Below are positions 50,445 through 61,936 of a stretch of DNA of 64,000 nucleotides, in pieces; the first letter of the stretch is position 1, and each line of letters opens with the position of its first letter. This stretch comes from Limnoperna fortunei. Its lineage: Eukaryota > Mollusca > Bivalvia > Mytilida > Modiolidae. The stretch lies in NCBI GenBank assembly GCA_944474755.1, contig OX104112.1, positions 3,196,001 to 3,260,000 of the forward strand. The letters run 5' to 3'. The notes under the pieces are model-generated. The model was not told the origin of the DNA and ran no database searches. It saw only the letters and a list, made by a program, of their open reading frames with translations. A program made the translations under genes and the position numbers.

Positions 50445-52354
50445 CATAGTTGTTTTGTCTTGTTTGTCCCAAAAGATGGACAACATAATGAGTTTTTACA
50501 TGTACGTACATGAATGAATTGTTTATTAGTCAAGTCTCTCTTAAAAATGAAAACCTCAAAGTGACCTCAAGCAAACTTTATTTTATTTTCAAAAAAACGT
50601 TCGTAAAGTGTTGTCGATATGTTATATACGATAAGTGTGGAATAAACGAAGTACGCATGATGAAGACAAACTCTGGTCTGCCTACGGATAGATTACTTAT
50701 TAATGAGGTGGAATAAAAAAAAATATGCCAACAAAGTGTTCCGTCTTGTCGCTATGTTCTTCAAGATTAACATGTAACAAGTGATGTACTTAACTTAGCT
50801 TGGATTGAATGAAGAATACGGTCTACATGAGTGTCTTGTATAGACAGAATCTCAATTTTTGAACGTGGAATAAATCATTAACGAATCATATCTTCTCCAC
50901 GATTAGTGTGGAGTACATGATAAAACAAATCGTTGTTATAATCTCATATAAACTGTGGATGGTTTGATTTCGATTTCTTCATGAAATGTTGAAACCAATA
51001 AGTTCTGTAATATCTATCCAATACTGATGGCTACCTAACATTCAATGCCCTCTATAGCTACATGTGATTGATGAACACTGGATAGAATTTTTTCCCGCAG
51101 AACCGAGTAATAAATGGTGAACATGTTGCTGATGTATTCGTCTTCTCAATTGCAATAATAGTTTTTAAAATGACCACTTGTTCCCTCAAATGCGGATTTA
51201 GATAAAAAATAAAATCTTGTTCGGACCTCAAACCTTACATGGTTGGTTTCTAGAATATTTTGAATAAGCATTCCATACACGATAAATATGATAATGATTG
51301 CAGTTTGTTGATTTTTTATATTTCTAGCAAAACTGCATGGCATCAGTAGTGGTCAACCACAAAAAATGCCTTCATTTAGGATATATATCCTGCAATGGAG
51401 ATGTTTGCCTTCGTAGTCTATCTCATATGACAAACTGTGGCGATGTTTCATGACTGATGCCATTAGATATATACCTGAAACACCAGGAATGTTATTAATT
51501 TAAACTTCAAGCATAATAGATGCATACTTTAAAATTTGGAAAACAAACCAAATAGTCTTCTTGCTACACGACATATTCCATGCTTCGCCAGCTTATTATA
51601 TATATATAATATAATATCACAATCAATATGTAACTCTCCTCCATTTGCACGGAGATGGATTTTGCTTTAAAGTAAAACTGCACTCAACGTAAATTGTAAA
51701 TATTTATGGGGTCTAAACTAATTAATTGTAAACATCATGCAGTTATTGATCAATACATGTCAGTCATACAGTTGAATTAAAAAAAATCAATCATCAGGGC
51801 AAAGTGACTGAAAAAGAGAACATATTTTTTCCTGCTACTGGAACCTAATCTTTTTTTTCACAAAATAAGTCTTTAGTCTTTATTATTAAACTACTGTTGC
51901 ACTTCCCGAAACGCTGTCCATTGTGGTCCGATGTCAGACAACCATATTATAATGTGATACCCCTTCCTGAAGAAAGGACCTAGCTTATCCTCATCTTGAA
52001 GTCTAGCAGACCAGCTTCATGTGGCCAAGCACTGTGCAATTTCCAGGTGAGTCTAAGAACACATGACAACGGCCTCTTAATTATTTGCTTATTAGGGAAA
52101 CTATTAACATTTTTTGCTCTGACTCGGGCACCAAGTTTCGTTGAGTAATGAGAGACCCATCAAAACGAGCGAAATAATTTCAGTTATATCCCATTAAATT
52201 TTCGGGGTGTCATGTCAGATAAAATTTTTCGCAAATTGAGAAACTCCGAAGGGTACTCAAGGAAACTTAAAAAAACCCATAAAATTGTCCAGAAATGGGC
52301 TTTGCAAAATCAGCTGAAAAATAACCAATACATTTAACAAATTATATAAATAAA

Positions 52355-53173
52355 TTTATTTATCAATTCCTTATGAAACTGTTTTTAAATATAGCTCTAA
52401 TATCTGAATTCCATTGAATAATAAATTCACTGTCCATACTACAGCTCGGCGCAGCCAAATATAAAAAAAGATCTATTTTCCTCTCCCTCAGTCAAATGTC
52501 ATTTACAGAGCCGTTATCACATGGTAGATTGTTTGTTTGTTTGTTTGAACGTTGTTTAACGCCATTTTCAGCTATATCATGGCGTCCAGTTTTTATTGGG
52601 GGAGGCAGCCGAAGTACCCGGAGAAAACATCCGACCTTCGGTAGGAAAACTGGCAATACTTGTCAACTAAGATTGGAGTCGAGCGCACCCTGCCCACAGT
52701 GAGACTCGAACCCGCAATTCCTGTGTTGACAGACCACGTGATCAATAGTAGATGAACTACCTTAACCACTCGGCCACCGAGGCCCCACACATGGTAGAGA
52801 AAACTAGTCTAAATACAAACCTTAAAATACTGCCCAGGGAATAAAAAAACAAACTACGTCTTGCAAAAAATATGTATATGACATGTGTAATAGATTCCGT
52901 TGTACTTTCTTCACAAATGTGCATGTCATATAATTACTATCTCAAAAGATCAACATCAGAATTACAAATGTTGTGATATTCGTGCTCAATCATACACTAT
53001 CAACTTAAAACACATACCGTTTGGACGATCAAATATTACAAATAGCCCTTTGTTTACTTTAGAAAATACCAGTACATTGAAAAAAATCGATTAATCTCAT
53101 CTTGGGTAGTGTCAGAATGTTGCTATGCATTAATGGTTCAAACGCTCTGTATTGTGAGCGAATAAAAAGGAAC
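52355..53173. repeat. Left arm of inverted repeat, copy 3 (paired with full right arm)
   Basis: Pairs with the complete right arm at 58151-58988. The span between outer ends is ~6.6 kb and the loop ~5 kb. Confidence 0.93.
52529..52787 (-). mobile_element. SINE family 1 in IR arm, copy 3
   Basis: Counterpart of 31365-31623, with the same target duplication. Confidence 0.93.
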
Positions 53174-53828
53174 TCTCTTTTCTTTCTTTTTCTCTTTCTT
53201 CTGTATTTCCCTCTGCTTCTCGGAGAACCACTACCAAGTAGTGTAAGTACTAAGTATAGGGACTGTAGATTTCGCTATATACGGTACTAGGCTCCAGTTA
53301 TATCCTGAATACTATAATTTCCTCCACCATTTAGTAGAGTATTCACTGTATAATTAATTCGGTATATATATACTTAATATGCCACCACCTTAGTATGTCT
53401 ATATTTAAGACACTGGAATACCTCCACCAAACAAAAACATTTTATATACAAATTTATATTTACATACCGCAATTCAACATTTGCGGGCAACAAAAGTTCA
53501 TCAGTCACCAATGCCTACTAAATGTACCTATAATTTTGTTGTTCTTACTAGATCATTGGATCATAGTTGTAGCGCCAATAAATTTATTTATTTACCACTA
53601 ATATATACTTGAGCACCAAGTTAAATAACGTTTATCTAGGAGTAATCGGTTTACTTCCAGGCATTATAATAGGGGATAGTTATCAATAATTATCACGAGA
53701 GAATATAAAATATAAAAGAGATAAAATTTAAGAAAGAAAAATTACCTAAGAAAATAGTGATGATAAGTAACTCGATTTATAAAAAGTAAAGACTCTGTTC
53801 AACTAAGGGATACTGACAGGAACCCTAA

Positions 53829-55349
53829 TCAAAAAGGTCGAACTATAATCCCTAATTTTCTACTTCTCTCATGATGGAGAGCATAGCATAGTCCTCTGGA
53901 TAAGGACTCGATTTCTGAGACAATGTTTTCTTTCTGAAATACTAACGGAAGGGAGTGATTTGTGATATCCAGAATCAGCTGAGTAAATCTAATGTCATTA
54001 GCAATAATTTTGTCGAACTGTTCACTATCGATCTTTAACAAGCAAGATGAGATCTTCTCAATAAAAGGTTTTCTGACTGTTTCTAGCACGGAGCATCTGA
54101 GTATGAAGTAAGCTGTGTCCTCTATTCCATTTCCACACATTATGCAATAGGGAGCTATCTTTTTCTTCAGCAAGTTTGATTGTACCAACATTAGCATATA
54201 GGTCCCAGATAGGAGTTTCACTTTTATATTTGCTTTAATAATTGCTATTTTGTTCATTCCTGCATTTTCCCATACGTTATGCACTTTCCCAATTTTCATA
54301 GTTTTACAATCTAGAAATCTCAAGGTACATTTGTTTGATGCCATGAGTTCAATTTGATGTTTCCAATATCCTAGAACCTTCTTTTTAACGACTAACTTCC
54401 ACTCCGCCTTATTGGGGGTGTTTAAATAGAGCTCAAAGATTGATGGAAGATCGTACAAATCCAAGATGTTTTTTGCATATATAAACCAGCTGCGAGAGGT
54501 AGAGTCCTTCAACAAGATCTGTCGTATACATAATTCCTTTTCTTTTCCACCATTTCTTATGATTGACCAGAGCTTTAATAGTATCTGGGAATGTATAAAC
54601 GAGTCCAGAGGTAATTCACCAGAAAGTATGTAGACCGATGCATCAGCAGTACGGCTAGGCAGGTTCATGATCATCTTTAGGAGCGTCTTATGATAAGTTG
54701 AGATTTGAAGATAATCTTTGTTTGTCAATACTATACAGTCTAAGCCAAACAACATTCTAGGTCGAGCAAATATGTTCCACATATGAATGATAACTTTTGG
54801 ATTTAGTCCATTGTAGCCATGCATACCAGTTCCAATCATTGCAGACACGGTTCTTCTTGCAAGTTGTATTCGCTTTGCTATCAGGTCATGACTATATACA
54901 TGTCTATCAATTCCTATATGTGTATACGTATCAGTTTGTTCAAGATGGCGGCCGTGGAGAGAAAACTTTTCCTCTAGAGAATGTTTTTTTCCTATTAAAA
55001 ATCATAATTTAACTTTTTGTTTCGTTTATGATATACCGTTCATTGTTTGTATATTGTTCTTGAACGAGAAACATTGTTTGAAGTTCCAATTGGCTACGAC
55101 CAAGAAGTACGATGTCATCAGCACAGGTAGGACTGTTTACTTGAACTGTACCGATACGAAATCCAATAAATTTTTTCCCATATAAGTCTAATAATGGGTT
55201 TATGAAAACTTTATATAAATCCGGAGATAAGATACCGCCCTGTCTGACTCCTTGATGCTCAGGAAATGGTTGCGAAATAATTCCTTCCCATTTTACTCTT
55301 GAGTTCAATTCCTTATAGGACAAGTTTATTACATCATATCATCTTTGAC
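53829..55349 (-). pseudogene. 5'-truncated LINE ORF2, copy 3
   Basis: Counterpart of 32665-34185, with the same internal TAA. One replacement differs: LDLYGKK here against LDLYRKK in copies 1 and 2. Confidence 0.88.
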
Positions 55350-55375
55350 ACCTGTGTAGAATAGATCTTATTACA

Positions 55376-55532
55376 AATTACAAATGTTGTGATATTCGTG
55401 CTCAATAATACACTATCAAATTAAAACGCATACCGTTTGGACGATCAAATATTACAAATAGCCATTTGTTTACTTTAGAAAATAGCAGTACATTATAAAA
55501 ATCGATTAATCTCATCTTGCATTGGGTAGTAC
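55376..55532 (+). repeat. 156-bp partial repeat of the IR arm, copy 3
   Basis: Counterpart of 34212-34367. Confidence 0.9.
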
Positions 55533-55877
55533 ATTTCTGTAACATTTTTTTACAGTTTTGTTCCTTAAGTTAAGATCGAAGTTCATAATAAATGAGAATA
55601 TCAGATTTTTAGTTTGCTTATTTGTTTGTTTGTATTCTCACTTCATAAACATTACAAAATTGCTTCAGAGGAGACAACCATAAAATAATCAAGTAATTAT
55701 TTAGCATTCAACTAAACGTACTCATTACACATGTATTCCTCATTTTATCTTTTATCAGTAGTAGCAGCTAGCTTCTTCTATTCTGATATATTTTTTGTAT
55801 TTGAATATCACAATATATATGCATCGATCAATACATGATCGTTCGTCCATTTCAAAACGGATATTGGTGGTTATTCA

Positions 55878-56092
55878 TCTTATATTAATCACGTGGTCTG
55901 TCAACACTGAAGTTTAACCGCGGGCAGGGTGCACTCGAATCCGATCTTAATTGACAAGGATTGCCAGCTTTCCCACCGAAGGTCCGAGTTCTCTCTGGGT
56001 ACTTCGGCTTCCTCTCAAATAAATGGACGCCATGATGTAGCTGAAAAAATTGTTGCAAAGAGCGTAATTACCATTCAAACAAAGAAACAAAC
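55878..56092 (+). mobile_element. SINE family 1, 5'-damaged, copy 3
   Basis: Counterpart of 34714-34928. Confidence 0.85.
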
Positions 56093-56425
56093 AAAACGGA
56101 TGCTACAAAAACAATGGTAACTGTAAACATTTCAGTCACTAAAGACTTTTAATCGTGTTTGTTATTCACTTCTTCAGCTACATTTATATTTATTTTTTTC
56201 TCTCTGCATTATCTAATTTTATATCAGATTCATACATGTTTTCATAACCTGGTAGCGATTCTGTGCGTAATAACACAACCAAACGTTTTTACGTTGATTT
56301 AGAGTTGTTTACTACCGTAGCGAAGGAATAAACAATCTTACGATCCTCATGTTGTACTGAACTCGGGTTTTCTGATATTTTTAAATGTAAATATGCATAA
56401 GATACACACATTATTCAATTACGAA

Positions 56426-56609
56426 AGGTGGCCGAGTTTTTAAGGTAGTTCGTTTACTATATTGATCGTAGTCTGTCAACACTGATATTGCGGAATCCAG
56501 TCTCACTGCGAGCAGGAGCGGGTAATCATGTTCCCTTCCCGATAAAAAAAACTTGACACCATGATGTAGATTAAAAAATGCAGAAATTGGCGTTATACAA
56601 CAAAAAATC
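56426..56609 (+). mobile_element. SINE family 1, worn copy with head, copy 3
   Basis: Counterpart of 35262-35446. Confidence 0.82.
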
Positions 56610-56824
56610 TATTTGTAGCGTATAATACATGTACCGTATCTTTTCATCAAACCACCAACTCACACACTGCATCAATGAAAGTGGGAGGTTTGGCATGCAA
56701 TTGAGCATAGATTTACACGCCATTTCTTTTGAAATGCATGTCACAATTCACGACCATTCCTCAAGTTGCTGTGCATTTGGCTATTTGGTTTTCGACATTA
56801 TCGATTTCTCGGACTTGTATTTGT

Positions 56825-57426
56825 TAGCTACAATAAAGTAGCTCCTTTTTGTATGGACGGAGCTACAAAGAGGTCCCATTACTCGTAATGGAGCAAGTCG
56901 GGAGTGATTCACACCCGCGGATTTTATGCATATAATACATTATTAAACTGTTTCCTTAAATTGCTACATACTTTTTAAAGTTTAACTGTTATTTCTACAA
57001 CACCTAATTCGTTAGTTTTACACTTTATTCGTAATCATGGCATTGTTGTCAAAATTTGAATTCCGGAAGTGCGTAATTTCTGAATCGATTTGGTAAAATA
57101 TTCATCAGGATCAAATTTTTTCCGGCTTTATTGCATTAGCTGGAATCAAATTTTTACCGATACGATTCTACAATTCTACACTCCACAATTTCGATTTTGT
57201 CAACAATGCCATGATTACGAAAAAGTGTTAAAATTATTTAATTAGACATTGTAGAAATGTCAACTGAACGGCGGAGAAAGGAAAAATATAAATTGAACAA
57301 AAATAGCAGTTCAAAAGCGGAAAATATATATAAATCTCAAGAGTATTTTTGCTCCATTACGAGTAATGGGACCTCTTTGTAGCTCCGTCCATAAAAAATA
57401 AAAAATTAGCTACATTATTGTAGCTA
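56825..57426. mobile_element. 602-bp foldback MITE, copy 3
   Basis: Counterpart of 35662-36263, with the GTATTTGT duplication on both sides (left at 56817-56824). Confidence 0.9.
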
Positions 57427-57687
57427 GTATTTGTGATTGTCTTTTTTGAAAGTTTTCTTGCTGTTTGGTAATTTGTTATTACCTTCATTTTTCTACAGAA
57501 TCTTCGAATATATGAAAACGTTCATCAAAGTTAGATTTTAACTGATTGCCCCAATAATACCAGTTGTATAGTAGTTATGACGATTACAAACAAGGACTCT
57601 GTGATCGTGCGATCTTATCTATAAGCGTGTCAAAGCATTGTGTTGTGAATTAAATCCGGACCCAAACCAGCTAGATTTTAACACTGA

Positions 57688-57803
57688 TTTCCAAGGACTG
57701 CCAGTTTTCATGGCTAAGATTGCATTTACCACCGGTTTACTCCAGCACTCCTTTTATAAACATTGACGTCATGACATGGCTGCACATTTCACAAAAGAAT
57801 ATA
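57688..57803 (+). mobile_element. SINE family 1 scrap, copy 3
   Basis: Counterpart of 36525-36640. Confidence 0.6.
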
Positions 57804-57852
57804 AAACCTAACATATACAAGTCATGTCCTTACCTTTCCTTTATATTTGCAG

Positions 57853-57972
57853 GATTTTGATGTAAAGCAAGATGCTTCTTCTGTGGCAAATGTAGTAGAC
57901 TGGAAAGATAGTGGTGATCCACTGGATCCGGAATTTGATGATGATTGTAAACACTTGCAGAATAGGCAGTAA
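57853..57972 (+). pseudogene. Candidate orphan terminal exon, copy 3
   Basis: Same acceptor, frame and stop as 36690-36809. Confidence 0.35.
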
Positions 57973-58150
57973 CTTTTTCCAAATTAGTTGCATTTAGAAA
58001 ATTAAAGAAGCGAATTAAGAAGGACAGTATATTCAATTAAGTTAGTTAAGTCGTTAATCTGTTTAAATCTTGTCCGATGTAAAAGAGTAACCATTCCTCA
58101 GTACACAACATTATGTGGTGTGTTAAACCTCGAAATGGGATATCAAATCG

Positions 58151-58988
58151 TGTTCCTGTTTATACGCTCACAATACAGAGCGTTTGAACCATCAATGCAT
58201 AGCAACATTCTGACACTACCCAATGCAAGATGAGATTAATCGATTTTTACAATGTACTGCTATTTTCTAAAGTAAACAAATGGCTATTTATAATATTTGA
58301 TCGTCCAAACGGTATGTGTTTTAATTTGATAGTGTATGATTGAGCACGAATATCACAACATTTGTAATTCTGATGTTGATCTTTTGAGATAGTAATTATA
58401 TGACATGCACATTTGTGAAGAAAGTACAACGGAATCTATTACACATGTCATATACATATTTTTTGCAAGACGTAGTTTATTTTTTCATTCCCTGGGCAGT
58501 ATTCCCTGGGCAGTATTTCAAGGTTTGTATTTAGACTAGTTTTCTCTACCATGTGTGGGGCCTCGGTGGCCGAGTGGTTAAGGTAGTTCATCTACTATTG
58601 ATCACGTGGTCTGTCAACACAGGAATTGCGGGTTCGAGCCTCACTGTGGGCAGGGTGCGTTCGACTTAGTTGACAAGGATTGCCAGTTTTCCTACAGAAG
58701 GTCGGGTGTTTTCTCCGGGTACTGCGGCTGCCTTTCCCAATAAAAACTGGACGCCATGATATAGCTGAAAATGGCGTTAAACAACATTCAAACAAACAAA
58801 CAAACAAACAATCTACCATGTGACAACGGCTTGTAAATGACATTTGACTGAGGGAGAGGAAATTAGTTCTTTTTTTTTGATATTTGGCTGCGCCGAGCTG
58901 TAGCATGGACAGTGGATTTATTATTCAATGGAATTTAGATATTAGAGCTGTATTTAAAAAGCAGTTTCATAAGGAATTGATAAATAAA
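58151..58988. repeat. Complete right arm of the inverted repeat
   Basis: The only full right arm. It runs past the end of unit 3 (58534) through the SINE and on to AAGGAATTGATAAATAAA, the complement of the left arm's outer end. It differs from the left arm by scattered substitutions, a loss of about 9-12 bp inside the SINE (GTTCGACTTAGTTGAC), the CCCTGGGCAGTATT duplication and the CATTG insertion. It is therefore clearly older than the tandem copies are to each other. Confidence 0.92.
58556..58811 (+). mobile_element. SINE family 1, full length, in right IR arm
   Basis: GGGGCCTCGGTGGCCGAGTG head, GCGGGTTCGAGCCTC B box, GAAAATGGCGTTAAAC 3' module and CAAACAAACAAAC tail. Target duplication TCTACCATGTG at 58545-58555 and 58812-58822, the complement of the one around the left-arm SINE. 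The minus-strand frame 58595-58906 is incidental. Confidence 0.93.
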
Positions 58989-61085
58989 GTTCTTGTACTT
59001 TTTCAATATTAAATGTTTTAATTTGACAAAATTTCAATTTTTCCAAAATTGCAAGGTGTTGTTCTATAAATAGCCATGACCCCAGAATATAGGTCATGCA
59101 AATTTAGAATTGACACGTGGGTACTTGAGGGGAAAGTTCTTTAGTTTTATTGTTGTAGTTGATATAATGTTTTAACACTTGTTCTCTGAGATATTTTCAG
59201 CAGAAAATGTGCAATATTTTCAATAATTTCATGAAATTTTGCTTGGTTGCTAGGCATTTTTTATTGCCATGTGTTACCATGGCAACCACATGTCTGACAA
59301 CGAAAACAACTTGTATTTTTACTTCATGGTCTGAAAGGAACATTTGGTGCAAAAATCACATAAATCTGAAAACCTTCATGAATCACCTATTGCATGGTTT
59401 TTATAAAGACTGCTACTTAAATGTAATTGATCAAAGAGAGATAAATCTTACAAATGGTGGAACAAAATATATGACCTTAACAAGACATTTTGGTTAATGT
59501 TTTAGTTTTGTATTGTTTATGGTTAAGGAGGGGATCTGCACACGCCAGAATGACCTTAACTTTTGACCTTGGAATCCTTTCACGGTCAAGGTCAACGATG
59601 GCCAATAGTTGAAAACACATATCTCTATCACATCTCTATTCAATGTGAAAGCGTTATCAAATAGATCTGTGGTACACATGTCGCGAAATAAAATTTATAA
59701 TGGGAAATAAAAAACTTGACGAAAAACAGACTAAGAAAGTGGAAACCCTTAAATATGGTATATTTTTAATATTCCAAACACCAGACTATGTTTAAAGGGA
59801 AGTATTCGAATTTTTTTTTATAATCGATGTTAAAACAGTGGTCACGTGATCAATAGCAAATAACTTACTTTCGTAACCGGCCCCAGAAATTTGAAGATGC
59901 AGTAGTGACATATGAACAACAATATTGTTACATCAACTAATCATGTGGTACATGTAGTATTGCAGTTGATTAAGATAGCAATTGTAATACCTAATTATTG
60001 AAAACCAAAGGCTTACATTATCCTTTATCTGTTTTCCTTGATTACCATTGAACGAGATGATGTAAAATCATCGGCATACAATGTAAGATTAATATACAGT
60101 CATTTAGTTATTTAATTTTTATTTCATTAAATAAAGCGCTACAAGAAGAATTTTATTTTAAACAAGATATTTTGTCAGGTCTATGGCCTCTGTAGTATGC
60201 TTCTTGGATTTCGATTGGTATTGCATTCAAAGCAAGTTAATTCTATCTGTAAAACACCGATCAAAACTTTTTTGTTTACTATAATAGTCTGCGATGGTGG
60301 CCATCATGGATTTACAATTATCACGATTTTTACGCTTATTTCAATAGGTTTTTTATTATTCATTTTTTTTTATTTCCTTTTCAACCGTTTTCAATGCACC
60401 ATGATTAATTTAGGAGGAATCATGTGTAATTGGACTTGAACTCCAAACATCAGTTTTATGTGGACTCTTGTGAAATTTGACCATATGAGGTACCAATCTG
60501 TTATATCCAGCCAGGACACAATGATTACTGTGGACAATTGCATGATCAGTCTGGTTCAGTGCAGAATAAATGTGTTATACAAATTTAAAGAAGTATGATT
60601 ACTCATTTTCCCATCAGATATGTGATTCTGTCAACGGTTTCAGAAAGGTAATCTGTCTGTATTTGTGTTTTTATAGAGCACTACATGGGACATGGAAATC
60701 ATTAATATATATGCATGCATCAATATTTTACCCTTTATATTTTATGTGTAGATAATTTTAAGTGTTTACATCTAAATTTAATCTGATTAGTTTGTTTTTG
60801 TTTTGTTTTTGTCATTTAAAAAAAAAATGTGGAATTTCGTTTTTTTTTCTTTCTTTGTTTCTTTTTTGGGAGAGTGGTGAATCTTCACAGAATCTACGAT
60901 TATGAAAGCTCTAACAATCGTCTACCAAAAGTAATTTGTATCGGAGACCGAAGATGAACTTATATTATGTCATTTGTATTAAAACCCAATAATTTACTTA
61001 TTATAAAAACATTAATTCTGTGGATTCACAAAGGATACCAGTTCAATTTCAAAACACAGTTAAACAAGATTTTAAATACTGAAAT
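58989..61085. other. Non-coding stretch right of the tandem array
   Basis: No recognisable gene. The frame 59207-59497 lacks a family motif. Sequence around 59540-59610 (GACCTTAACTTTTGACCTTG, then CGGTCAAGGTCAACG) looks like a worn interspersed repeat. The frame 60197-60439 is hydrophobic from T-rich sequence. Poly-T and poly-A runs lie near 60840. Confidence 0.45.
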
Positions 61086-61936
61086 ATTATACAGAGTTCA
61101 GAGACATTAACACAGACATAGGGGGCAGATATGTATACATCATATATAGAATACAGCGACATTAACACAGACATAGGGGCAGACATGTATACATCATATA
61201 TAGAATTCAGCGACATTAACACAGACATAGGGGGCATACATGTATACATCATATATAGAATTCAGCGACATTAACACAGACATAGGGGCAGACATGCATA
61301 CGTAATATAAATAATTCAGCAACATTAACACAGACATAAGGCAGACATGTCTGTGTTGATGTCACTGAATTCTATATATAATGTATACATATATTACCCT
61401 ATGTCTGTGTTAATGTCTCTGAATTCTGTGTATGATGTTTAAATGTCTGCCCACTATGTCTATGTTAATGTCGCTGAATTCTGTATATGATGTATCCATG
61501 TCTGCCCCTCGACATAGGGGCAGACATGTATACATGATATACAGAATTCAGCGACATTAACACAGACATAGGGGCAGACATGTATACATCATATACAGAA
61601 TTCAGCGGCGACATTAACACCGACATAGTGGCAGACATGCATACATCATATACAGAATTCAGCGACATTAACACATACATAGTGGCAGACTTGTATACAT
61701 CATATACAGAATTCAGCGACATTAACACAGACATAGTGGCAGACATGTATACACCATATACAGAATTCAGCGAGATTAACACAGACAGGGGCAGACATGT
61801 ATACATCATATACAGAATTCAGTGACATTAACACAGACATAGGGGCAGACATGCATACATCATATACAGAATTCAGCGACATTAACACAGACATAGCGGC
61901 AGATATGTATACATCATGTACAGAATTCAGTGAATA
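61086..61936. repeat. 54-bp minisatellite
   Basis: The unit is TTCAGCGACATTAACACAGA, CATAGGGGCAGACATGTATA, CATCATATACAGAA (54 bp), ~15 copies. Because 54 is divisible by 3, several frames stay open on both strands (61465-61894), but these are repeat artefacts. The block 61345-61508 is inverted relative to the rest. The array's right end interrupts the gypsy pol frame. Confidence 0.95.
61345..61508. repeat. Inverted block inside the 54-bp minisatellite
   Basis: About three units run in the opposite orientation (CTGTGTTAATGTCGCTGAAT and similar). The right edge is a near-perfect palindrome, CATGTCTGCCCC-TCGACATA-GGGGCAGACATG; the left edge is a shorter one around CAGACATGTCTG. Confidence 0.92.

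Larger units (their letters stand above)
47953..58534. repeat. 10.58-kb tandem unit, copy 3
   Basis: Same content and order as copy 1. The junction reads GTATTTAG|TCTTCGTATC, identical to the left context of unit 1 (TTTCTTCGTATC) except for the joined end. At its right end the sequence continues as the full palindrome arm (ACTAGTTTTCTC), showing what the original locus looked like. Private changes include an extra A at ~49798 and CATCAGGATC in the MITE. Confidence 0.97.

Noticed and set aside
26789..58534. CRISPR-like or defence island reading of the regular repeats
   Set aside because: The DNA is eukaryotic; units are 10.6 kb with no spacer pattern and no associated genes.
26789..58534. Assembly duplication of haplotypes as the sole explanation for three units
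   Set aside because: Not excluded, but three distinct copies with private variants and exact common junctions fit a real tandem array better; long reads would decide.
52355..58988. Polinton/Maverick or other giant DNA virus-like element bounded by long TIRs
   Set aside because: No DNA polymerase B, integrase, packaging ATPase or capsid-like frame lies between the arms, and the shared SINE shows the arms are a duplication of host-like sequence.
60197..60439. Single-pass membrane protein frame
   Set aside because: Hydrophobicity again comes from T-rich sequence; no splice or homology support.
61465..61894. Open frames of 64-114 codons on both strands in the 54-bp array
   Set aside because: The repeat length is divisible by three, so frames stay open by construction; the peptides are simple repeats with no family features.
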